In this document: in pieces, positions 57,300 through 64,000 of the stretch
How the letters are laid out: every line of letters starts with the position of its first letter
Position numbering within the stretch: position 1 is the stretch's first letter
Assembly (NCBI RefSeq): GCF_003003255.1
Contig: NZ_PVTD01000009.1
Location: forward strand, 113,744-177,743
Reading direction: 5' to 3'
Source of the DNA: Aliiruegeria haliotis
GTDB lineage: Bacteria; Pseudomonadota; Alphaproteobacteria; Rhodobacterales; Rhodobacteraceae
DNA: 64,000 nucleotides
The notes under the pieces: generated by a model
What the model saw: the letters and a program-made list of their open reading frames with translations, nothing else
Databases searched by the model: none
What the model was told of the DNA's origin: nothing
Translations under genes and position numbers: made by a program

Positions 57300-57640
57300 A
57301 GGACGGGGGAGCGCAGGTCCGCTTCGAGTGGCCAACCTCTTCAAGGGGTGGCAACTCGCACATGCGCCATGGAGTTCTCGGCCACAACCAGTTGCCGTGT
57401 CGTTCTTCGTTTGGTGCCAAGGTCAGGCGGGAGCGGTGACAGTCGGGCAAACCGGTGCGCGGACGGTTGGGGGGCGCGAAGTCTCACCAGTTCCACGCAT
57501 CCGGCAGGCGTGGGAAACGCTGTGGCGGCGCGTTCTGGCTGAGACCCGCAATCGGGAGACGGACCGGTTCCGAAGCGCGGGAGTCCACGCGCGCGGAACC
57601 TGTCTCCTTTACACAGCCCCTCTTTCGCCGAAGCCGGATG
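57300..57640. other. Gene-free gap
   Basis: About 341 bases between the FliM-like gene and the DUF442 protein on the opposite strand. Open frames are incidental and no terminator was evident. Confidence 0.45.
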
Positions 57641-58066
57641 TCAGACCTTGGAAAGAGGCTCCAGGAGCGGGCGCAAGGATGCCAGCGGGTAGCCGGCACG
57701 ATGTGCGGCCTCCACCAGGTCGCCTGCCGGCACATTGGCCGCCGCGCCAAACATCCAGACAATGGTGGAGCGCGTTCCGGAGGCGCAATAGGCCAGCGTG
57801 GGACCGTCCGATGTCTCGATCGCGGAGCGTTGCATCTCCACCGCCTCGGAATTTACATCCCCCTGTGGCAGCGGATTCACCACGAAATGAAGGCCTTCAG
57901 CCTCGGCGGCGCTGCGAACCGCGTCCGCGCGGACTTCGGCGACGACTTCGTAGTCCGGGCGATTGCAGATGATGGTTCGATACCCTGCCGCGGCGATCGC
58001 GCGGACATCGTCCGGCGTGATCTGCGGGGAGACAGCGTATTCGCTAGTGAGTGCGCGTATATCCAT
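57641..58066 (-). CDS. TIGR01244/DUF442 phosphatase-like protein
   Basis: The 141-residue protein belongs to the family often called beta-lactamase hydrolase-like or TIGR01244, with a tyrosine-phosphatase-like fold. The nucleophile is Cys94 in YCASGTRST, a CxxGxR loop. The start MDIRALTSEYAVSPQITPDDV matches the family. In other bacteria these proteins occur near sulfide-oxidation and metallo-hydrolase genes. The substrate is unknown. It is divergent from the DksA-like gene. Confidence 0.83.
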   Translation of the reverse strand: MDIRALTSEYAVSPQITPDDVRAIAAAGYRTIICNRPDYEVVAEVRADAVRSAAEAEGLHFVVNPLPQGDVNSEAVEMQRSAIETSDGPTLAYCASGTRSTIVWMFGAAANVPAGDLVEAAHRAGYPLASLRPLLEPLSKV

Positions 58067-58195
58067 GGCTCATTGATCGGCGCGCGTGACGGGAAGGTCA
58101 AGCCGTCTTTCGGTTGACGTGGGTCAATGACAACACCCGCTCCTCCGACTAGGCTCATTCCCCGCGAGCCCGCTCGAACGAGAAGGAGGACGACA

Positions 58196-58525
58196 ATGGT
58201 CGAGGTTCTACAGCGCAAGGCGCAACTGGAAGCCCGGCTGATCTCTCTCGAAGAGAAGCTGCGCGGGATTGATGCGGAGCTTGACTCCCACCAGTCGCGC
58301 GATTGGGAGGAGCTGGCGGTCGAGCGGGAAACCGACGAGGTTCTCGAAGGCGAGGGACTTGCGGGAAAAGCGGAGATTGCGGCAATCCATGCAGCACTCG
58401 GGCGCATCGAGGATGGCACATACGGCGAATGCGTGCAGTGCGGGGATGTCATTGCCGAAGCGCGCCTTGAACTGCTGCCGTTTACCCCGTTCTGCGCAGA
58501 CTGCGCGAGGAAACTCCAAAAGTGA
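58196..58525 (+). CDS. TraR/DksA-family zinc-finger protein
   Basis: The 109-residue protein has an N-terminal coiled coil (about residues 1-70, QRKAQLEARLISLEEKLRGI) and a four-Cys zinc site at Cys79, Cys82, Cys100 and Cys103 (CVQCG and CADC). DksA/TraR proteins insert into the RNA polymerase secondary channel. It is much shorter than housekeeping DksA and lacks an evident DxxDxA loop, so its effect may differ. The ATG at 58196 has a strong AGGAGG. Confidence 0.88.
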   Translation: MVEVLQRKAQLEARLISLEEKLRGIDAELDSHQSRDWEELAVERETDEVLEGEGLAGKAEIAAIHAALGRIEDGTYGECVQCGDVIAEARLELLPFTPFCADCARKLQK

Positions 58526-58646
58526 TCACATGCGGCTCGAATTGATCGCCCCGGCTTGTGTTGACCGGCGCCGCGCTGTTTGATGGCGTCGGAACGCGGG
58601 CCGATTGCGGCCTGTGTCGGCAGGGCAGGCGATCACGGGAAGCAAC

Positions 58647-60689
58647 ATGGCACAGCAGGTGCAGGTCGAGCACATTGGCCCGGTCGCGGTGCTTGTCTTC
58701 AGCGCACCGCCGGGCAACGCTTTGTCGGCCGGTTTGTGTGCAGATATCCTTCAGTCGATGACGGCGGCGCTCCGCACGGGGTGTAAGGCGCTGGTCCTTC
58801 TGTCGGGGGGGACGGATTTCTGCGCGGATAGCCCTGCGCACGACGATACAGAGGGTGCCCCCGATCTCGCCGCGCTGTGTGGCGCGATCGAAAACGCCCC
58901 CGTGCCGGTGATCGTCGGCGTGCAAGGGCGCGCTTTCGGCGATGGGTTGGACCTCGTTCTCGCCTGTCATTTCCGGTTGGCGACAGAGGACGCACGTTTC
59001 GCCTTCCCCGATCTCGCGGCCGCGCGCCTTCCACGCGGCGGGGCGACTCAGCGCTTGCCGCGACTGCTCGGTGCCGAAGGCGCGCTGAAGGTCCTGTTGT
59101 CCGCCGATCCATTGACGGCTGAGGCGACCGCTGGCCTCGGCATGATCGACGGTGTGGCACGCGGAGATCTTGTCGAAGCGGCGGTTTCGCTGGCGCAGAA
59201 ACTTGTGGCCAGAAAGGTCCCCGCGCGTCCCGCCTCGCGAGAGGCCCGGTTCCTTGAGGACAGGAAGACCTACACGGCCGCGGTCGACGCCGCCCGCCGC
59301 AACCTGTCTGGCGAGGATGTCGCCGCCGCCCGTGTGCTGGAATGTGTGGAGGCAGCGCTTGTCCTGCCGTTCGAGATGGGCATGGCGTTCGAGCAGGCCG
59401 CGGGACGGGATCTTGCGGATAGCGATGTGGCTGCGGCGCTTCGCTATGTTGCTGCGGCGGAACGCGACCTCGATGCCGAGGGTGCAGAGGACCTCCCCGA
59501 AGCTTCGGGCGCCCGCTCAATCGGCTTTTTCTGTACCGGGGATACGGGGGCGGATCTGGCTTCCAGGCTCCTGCGGGCCGGGCATTCAGTCACGCTGGCC
59601 GAGGCCGAGGACACCCGGCTTCGCGACGGGCTGTCACGGATCGGGCAGGGGCTGGCGACGGCCGTGGAAGCTGGGCACCTGACGGCGGAAGAGCGACTTG
59701 CCTGTCTGGAACTTTTGAAATCCGGTACGGCCGCCGCCGCAATTTCAGAGTGTGATGTCGCCATCGTCGGGGAGCACCGGGCGGGCCGGCCACCTTTGCG
59801 GGCGTCCGTGCGCCGGTTGGCGACGATCGTGCTTGCCGAAGACGACCTGATCGGGCCGACCGAATTTCGCAGCGTGGGCGGTGATCTTGTTCTCGTGCTG
59901 GAGGGGAATGCCACCGAAAGCCTGTTTGCGGAGATCCGCGTGGCGGCTTCGACCTTGCCGTCCGCGACCGACCTGACGCGCGCCTTAATCCGGGACATCG
60001 GCGGTCGTGCCGTCGTGTCCCGTGGGCGCGGGGTGCTGGCAACATTGCGGGCCAGGTTGTCCGATGCCGCGGATCATTTGCTGGAGGAGGGGGCAAGCCC
60101 ATCGGATGTGGATGCGGCGCTCCTTGCGGCGGGTTTCGCGGAGGGCCACTACCGCGCGCGGGATCGTCGCGGTCTCGGGCATGTTGTCCGCCTGTGGCAA
60201 CACGACAGCGCCCGACGCGATCCGCGCGACCGTTGCGTGCCGCTGGCGCCGCAGATCTTCGCGGAAGGGCGGCTTGGTCGCGAAACCGGGCAGGGGTATT
60301 TCGACTATCCGACGGGTATTCCCGAGGGGGTGCCGTCAGCAGAGGTCGAGCGCCTTCTGAACAAGGTCCGCGCTGAAGCGGGCGTTTACCCACGGGCTGT
60401 GACGGCGGAGGAAATCCAACGGCGGTGCCTGCTGTCGCTGTCGCTGGGCGCCCTGTTTCTCTTGGCAGAAGGATCTGTGCGCCGGCCCGAAGATATCGAT
60501 CTTGCGCTTGTTCACGGGCTCGGGTTTGCCCGGCATCGCGGAGGTGTCTGCTTCATGGCGGATCGACGAGGACGGGACGCGCTCCTCCGGGAGATCGCAG
60601 GTATGCAGGCGCAGGATCGACGCTTCTGGGCAGTGCCGGAGGGTGGGGCGGAGGGCATCAAGTCCGGACGGGCAGCGGGGGCTGGCTAG
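58647..60689 (+). CDS. FadB-like multifunctional enzyme with degenerate active sites
   Basis: The 680-residue protein has the layout of fatty-acid-oxidation multifunctional enzymes: an enoyl-CoA hydratase-like part (residues 1-200) and a 3-hydroxyacyl-CoA dehydrogenase part (about residues 295-660) ending in RHRGGVCFMADRRG. The two hydratase Glu residues appear replaced by Asp102 (GDGLDLVLAC) and Asp122 (FAFPDL). The oxyanion-hole stretch is altered (FCADSP). The NAD loop reads FFCTGDTG rather than GxGxMG, and the expected catalytic-His block HFFSP is not seen. It may be inactive or work on another reaction. Confidence 0.87.
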   Translation: MAQQVQVEHIGPVAVLVFSAPPGNALSAGLCADILQSMTAALRTGCKALVLLSGGTDFCADSPAHDDTEGAPDLAALCGAIENAPVPVIVGVQGRAFGDGLDLVLACHFRLATEDARFAFPDLAAARLPRGGATQRLPRLLGAEGALKVLLSADPLTAEATAGLGMIDGVARGDLVEAAVSLAQKLVARKVPARPASREARFLEDRKTYTAAVDAARRNLSGEDVAAARVLECVEAALVLPFEMGMAFEQAAGRDLADSDVAAALRYVAAAERDLDAEGAEDLPEASGARSIGFFCTGDTGADLASRLLRAGHSVTLAEAEDTRLRDGLSRIGQGLATAVEAGHLTAEERLACLELLKSGTAAAAISECDVAIVGEHRAGRPPLRASVRRLATIVLAEDDLIGPTEFRSVGGDLVLVLEGNATESLFAEIRVAASTLPSATDLTRALIRDIGGRAVVSRGRGVLATLRARLSDAADHLLEEGASPSDVDAALLAAGFAEGHYRARDRRGLGHVVRLWQHDSARRDPRDRCVPLAPQIFAEGRLGRETGQGYFDYPTGIPEGVPSAEVERLLNKVRAEAGVYPRAVTAEEIQRRCLLSLSLGALFLLAEGSVRRPEDIDLALVHGLGFARHRGGVCFMADRRGRDALLREIAGMQAQDRRFWAVPEGGAEGIKSGRAAGAG

Positions 60690-60714
60690 GGCGGTCGTAC
60701 GCGTTGGCTCAAGC

Positions 60715-60930
60715 CTAAGTCAGGAAGATTCCGACAATTACCATCATCAACCCGAAGGCCGACACGAACAGCGCCGCAAGGTTCCAGGTGACGGCTTTTT
60801 GCAGGCGCTGGCGCATTGCATCGTCATCCAGCCCTTCGCGACGGGCGCGAACGACGTCGAGCATGCACCAGACAAGCCCGATCAGGCCCAGGATGGATAC
60901 GGAGGCGCCGATCCAGATCAGCAGGTCCAT
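60715..60930 (-). CDS. Small two-helix membrane protein
   Basis: The 71-residue protein has helices at about residues 3-25 and 48-70, joined by a charged loop RARREGLDDDAMRQRLQKAV. It converges with the fatty-acid enzyme gene. I do not recognise a named family, though similar small proteins are common in Rhodobacterales. Confidence 0.68.
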   Translation of the reverse strand: MDLLIWIGASVSILGLIGLVWCMLDVVRARREGLDDDAMRQRLQKAVTWNLAALFVSAFGLMMVIVGIFLT

Positions 60931-61233
60931 GACAGCTCCAGAAGTTGGTTTCCTCCCGGCTACCGTGATGCTTGCGCCGATGCAACTGCCCCTTGCGGCT
61001 GCTGTGCCATCCCGCTAGCAATTGGCCCTCGGCGCAGCCATCCGACGGAGGATGCTGATCCCGGCATTGTCGTGTGAACCACAGGTGCGGGTTTTGTACA
61101 GCTTTCGGGCGCGCGCCCGCTTTCCCGTCCCTTGGGGTGGTGTATGACCGGGCAAGCAAGCGGGGCCCAACGGCAGTATCCGGTCGGCAGGTGGCCCGGG
61201 GCGCAAACCAGGACGAAGATAGCAGAGGCAGAC
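60931..61233. other. Gap upstream of gapR
   Basis: About 303 bases between divergent genes. An upstream in-frame ATG at 61132 exists for the GapR frame but would add 34 residues not found in the family. No other gene is evident. Confidence 0.45.
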
Positions 61234-61491
61234 ATGTCTGAAGACACCGAAATGAGCTACAAGGTGACCGCCGGGGAACTCCGCCAGTTCATCGAGCGGA
61301 TCGAGCGATTGGAAGCCGAGAAGAAAGATATCGCCGACCAGATCAAGGAGGTCTTCGCCGAAAGCAAGGCGCGGGGCTACGACGTCAAGGTCATCCGGAA
61401 GGTTCTGGCGCTACGGAAACGTGACAAGGACGATATTGCCGAGGAAGAGGCGGTTCTGGAGATGTACAAAGAGGCGCTCGGAATGTCCTGA
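61234..61491 (+). CDS. gapR: DUF2312 / GapR-family DNA-binding protein
   Basis: GapR is a small nucleoid-associated protein that clamps overtwisted DNA in alphaproteobacteria and aids replication and chromosome organisation. The 85-residue protein has LRQFIERIERLEAEKKDIADQIKEVFAESKARGYDVKVIRKVL, the complete conserved helical core, then RKRDKDDIAEEEAVLEMY. The ATG at 61234 gives the normal N-terminus. It is the last clear chromosomal core gene in the window. Confidence 0.93.
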   Translation: MSEDTEMSYKVTAGELRQFIERIERLEAEKKDIADQIKEVFAESKARGYDVKVIRKVLALRKRDKDDIAEEEAVLEMYKEALGMS

Positions 61492-62858
61492 TCGGCATGT
61501 AATGATTTGGATTTATTTAACCTTGTAGCCTCATGGCTGATCAGGTGGTTTCATTTGAGCCGGCCCTCGCCAAGTAGGCCCCACGAACTCCAGCGTATTT
61601 GACACCTGCCCCGGCATTTGCCGGGCCAGAAGTCATATGGCACCTGCATTCCATGCAAATCTGGATGGTCGCGCGTCGGAAACTCTCCGCGGCTGCTTGC
61701 TGCGATCAGGCCGGTGCGCTGCTTGTTGGCGAACTGAGGCTGGTTGCATGCGGCAGTCGATCCTACCAACAGGACTCGTTGAGTGGATCCCGACGTTCAT
61801 ACGCGCAACATTCTCTCGGAGTCCGAACGCGCGGTGCGCGTTCCAATGGACCCGCAGTTGTGCCCAAGCATCAGCAAGATCTGCAACTGACTGCCTCACG
61901 CGTCGTTCACGGCTTGAACCTCCGACCCCTAACGGTGTTGGGTCCGACCGATCAGGTGGCCACGCCGCCTTAGCACAACTGTATGCTGGTCGCGGTACGG
62001 TGTTTCTCTACAGAGGCACGTTGGTCTCCGGCGTCTCTGTGTCTTGCAACCCGCGTGTCCTGATAGGAAGCCACGGTTCCCAGATCCCACTAGAGGCAGG
62101 ATGCACGAATTGCCAAGATTCAGTGCGAGTCTTTGCTCGAAGTCGGCGTGGGTACACGAGCGACCTTCACTGCTGACAAGCGCACGGATTGCCAAGCTTG
62201 CCAGTTTTTCTTGGGGTTGCACGGTAGTCCACAGGATAGTGGCAGGCGAGCGCGGGGTGCGGCTATGTCGGTTAACCGTAGTGGATTGTGTCGGTGAGAT
62301 GCTCCGGAAGACTACAAACGGCACAGTTTACGGCGAACGTGATCCCAATGGAGTCGCGAAAGCGCTTGGTACGCCCTTTTTCGCCGGTCGAAACGTTTCC
62401 TTCTGAGCGGGAAAAGTATGCTCTGTCCCGAAACGGGAGCGACAAAGGCATCTTTATTCGGACGAAGGTCGCACGGGTTGCCGATCACGGCTAGGGCAAG
62501 AGCGCCATGATCGCTGCGACCGACCGGAACGCGCACCACACCGCGACCAGCATAGGTTTCAAAGTTCGGACGATCTGACAACCGCCCCGGGGGACTGTTT
62601 TCCTGGTGAAGTCGCGCAGTTGCTTGAACGGTCGAGCCAAGGGCAGCATGAGCGACAGCCGGCCGGCGATCGCAGCAATCACCGAGAGGGTCCAAGCTGC
62701 ATTCTATCTGCGACAGCCAAAGCTGGCCGCTCAATTTGATCGTACCCACTGGGCCCTTGCCGGTTTTTTGGCATCGCCTACGTCGCCATAGGTCGGCAAC
62801 TCCATCGGCGCGATGTGTCCTCTCAATGGTCGCAATTTACTAGTCTGGTAGCCAAATC
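61492..62858. other. Long non-coding stretch of different composition
   Basis: About 1.4 kb in which no frame shows family content, good codon bias or a ribosome site, although several frames are open for 60-180 codons. By eye GC is lower than in the rest of the window, with AT-rich bits such as TTTGGATTTATTTAAC near 61505. It borders IS-related DNA and could be decayed mobile or horizontally acquired sequence. Confidence 0.5.
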
Positions 62859-63597
62859 GGTTCTGTTGCGCAAATCCGGTGAAGGATTCATTTCGTGATT
62901 CCAGCATGAAAGCTTGGGTGCATGAGCAGATCCACACCGCCAACCCACAGGGCCAGGAATTTGCCAGCCTGGCGAGCCATTGAGGGCGCCATTTGTTTGC
63001 GCCCAATGGCAAGCGAAGCGCTTAAGCGCCGAGGCCCGCCGACGACATGGTTCGATTCCAAAATGATCTGGGATGCCGTGCCAACAGGCAGGCGAGGTCA
63101 CCAGCAGACCTACAGCGATACTGCCATTCAGACCTGCCTGACGATGAAGGTCGTGTTCGGCATGGCGCTCAGAAAGACGACCGACTTTGTCGAGAGCCTG
63201 TTGCGGCTCGTCGGTCTGAACTGGCGTGTGCCCGACTTCAGCATGCTGCCTCGTCGCCAAAAACGCTGGCCGTGAAATTCCCGCATCGCGGCTTCAAGGG
63301 TCCACTGAACCTGCTGATCCCCCTTCGGGCAGCACGGGCATCAAGGGCGAGGGCGAATGGCGCGCCCGCGAGCATCCCTCTCATCGAAACTGCGTTTTGA
63401 CTGCCGGGCAGCGGGTGGCCCCAAACGGCGAGTCCGACGCAAGATCCATCTCGGGATCGACGAGGAAATGCCGGAGATCCGAGCTGTCGAGATCACCGGT
63501 AGTCACATCGGGGATGCGCCAATGCTACCCGACGTTATCAAACAGATCCCGGCAGGTTGCAGAACTCAAGGTCCGCAGCGCCATCCCAAACGGCTAG
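62859..63597 (+). mobile_element. Decayed IS5-family (IS903-like) insertion sequence remnant
   Basis: The left end looks like an inverted-repeat type terminus, GGTTCTGTTGCGCAAATCCGG at 62859-62879, as seen in IS903-like elements of this bacterial group. The transposase pseudogene follows and its end meets another IS at 63597. No intact right terminus remains. Confidence 0.65.
62922..63597 (+). pseudogene. IS5-family (IS903-like) transposase pseudogene
   Basis: Frame one from 62922 gives MSRSTPPTHRARNLPAW, a short extra stretch, then EALKRRGPPTTWFD, TYSDTAIQTCLTMKVVFGMAL and PDFSMLPRRQK. It stops at 63275, where one A appears lost from an A-run; the next frame gives TLAVKFPHRGFKGPLNLLI. Further shifts give STGIKGEGEWRARE and then RRKIHLGIDEE, GDAPMLPDVIKQIP. 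It then jumps to RQVAELKVRSAIPNG, the family's C-terminus, so the segment between is deleted. The copy cannot be active. Confidence 0.82.
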
Positions 63598-64000
63598 GGT
63601 CAGGACTCATTTTGGCAGCCAAAAGAAGACGATGGCTGCGATGCAGATGGCAGACAGGAACAGGTCTCCGCATCTTTCGTAGCGGGTGGCGATGCGGCGC
63701 CAATTCTTCAAGCGAGCAAAGGCATTCTCGATGCGGTGGCGCTTCCTGTAGAGGCGCCTGTTGTAGGATGCGGGCTTCTTTCGTTTCGCCCTGGGCGGGA
63801 TGCAGGTCCGCACACCCTTGCGTTTCAGTTTGTCGCGGAACCAGTCTGCATCGTAACCTTTGTCGCCGAGCGGGCGTTTCGCCTTCGGCAGATCACCCAG
63901 CAGGACGACTGCACCCCGCGCATCGCTCATCTGGCCTGGTGACAGGAAAAACGACAGTGGGCGATCCCGACCGTCTGACACCATGTGCAGCTTGGAGTTC
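63598..64000 (-). mobile_element. Second IS5-family element, partial
   Basis: The sequence from 63598 (GGGTCAGGACTCATTTTGGC) to the window edge holds one end of an IS with its transposase on the minus strand. It abuts the stop codon of the decayed transposase exactly, so it either inserted there or joined by deletion. The other end lies outside. Confidence 0.72.
63607..64000 (-). CDS. IS5-family transposase, 5' part outside window
   Basis: The frame is open from the window edge for 130 codons to a TGA at 63607. It contains VVLLGDLPKAKRPLGDKGYDADWFRDKL, then a basic IPPRAKRKKPASYNRRLYRKRHRIENAFARLKNWRRIATRYER, the DDE-transposase C-terminal domain with the YxxxRHRIE signature Glu. It resembles the IS427-like branch of IS5. 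This part is intact; whether the whole gene is intact cannot be seen. Confidence 0.88.
   Translation of the reverse strand, partial: NSKLHMVSDGRDRPLSFFLSPGQMSDARGAVVLLGDLPKAKRPLGDKGYDADWFRDKLKRKGVRTCIPPRAKRKKPASYNRRLYRKRHRIENAFARLKNWRRIATRYERCGDLFLSAICIAAIVFFWLPK

Noticed and set aside
61610..61625. Small hairpin CCCGGC-ATTT-GCCGGG
   Set aside because: The stem is only six base pairs and no T-run follows, so it is not a convincing terminator.
61637..62176. A 179-codon frame after gapR
   Set aside because: It has no recognisable motif or ribosome site and its composition is unlike the genes of the window.
63050..63062. GGTTCGATTCC, a tRNA T-arm-like string
   Set aside because: It lies in the transposase pseudogene and encodes part of its WFD motif; no tRNA cloverleaf can be drawn around it.
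1..64000. CRISPR arrays, rRNA and tRNA genes
   Set aside because: No regularly spaced repeats or recognisable rRNA/tRNA sequences were seen by eye; a dedicated search was not possible.

Overview
The window is GC-rich, gene-dense bacterial DNA, most likely from an alphaproteobacterium of the order Rhodobacterales (Roseobacter/Paracoccus/Rhodobacter relatives). The evidence is a 14-gene complex I operon with separate nuoC and nuoD, a NuoE carrying a C-terminal helix-hairpin-helix extension, interspersed DUF5337/DUF5333-like genes, the order nuoN-birA-coaX-rnj, a GapR/DUF2312 protein, short DksA-like and orphan FliM-like proteins, and a RutR-type pyrimidine regulon. No rRNA, tRNA or CRISPR array was recognised.

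Layout. 1-4035: a partial hypothetical gene, then purine genes purC, purS and purQ, with a DUF3592 membrane protein and a zinc alcohol dehydrogenase between purS and purQ. 4652-24101: nuoA to nuoN, interleaved with non-nuo genes: a sulfotransferase-like protein, a 187-aa membrane protein, a DUF5337-like protein, a DUF5333-like secreted protein, a 41-aa ORF, an opposite-strand secreted protein, a lipoprotein and a carboxymuconolactone-decarboxylase-like protein. A strong terminator follows nuoN. 24267-29407: birA, coaX, rnj, a small secreted protein and a DEAD-box helicase.

29695-42912 is a pyrimidine-degradation regulon. It holds preT-preA (dihydropyrimidine dehydrogenase), rutR, a beta-ureidopropionase-type hydrolase, a dihydropyrimidinase, a membrane protein and an NMT1-type ABC transporter. 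Two sequences close to the TTGACCA-nn-TGGTCAA RutR palindrome lie upstream of preT and upstream of the hydrolase gene. The pathway would import pyrimidines (or related compounds) and degrade uracil/thymine to beta-amino acids. A CAP-domain/RTX secreted protein interrupts the cluster.

43334-50931: a porin, a coiled-coil hypothetical protein and a branched-chain-amino-acid-type (HAAT) ABC transporter on the minus strand. 51148-57299: a ScfR-family regulator divergent from that transporter, a single-domain response regulator, a small membrane protein, a transporter-fused histidine kinase and an orphan FliM-like protein. 57641-61491: a DUF442 phosphatase-like protein, a DksA-like protein, a fatty-acid-oxidation multifunctional protein with degenerate active sites, a small membrane protein and GapR.

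61492-64000 is different: about 1.4 kb with no convincing gene, then a decayed IS5-family (IS903-like) element with frameshifts and an internal deletion. It is directly abutted by a second IS5-family element that runs off the window.

The most interesting signals are the RutR operator pair and its regulon, the unusual cargo inside the nuo operon, the fatty-acid-oxidation pseudoenzyme, and the ScfR/transporter/sensor-kinase neighbourhood.
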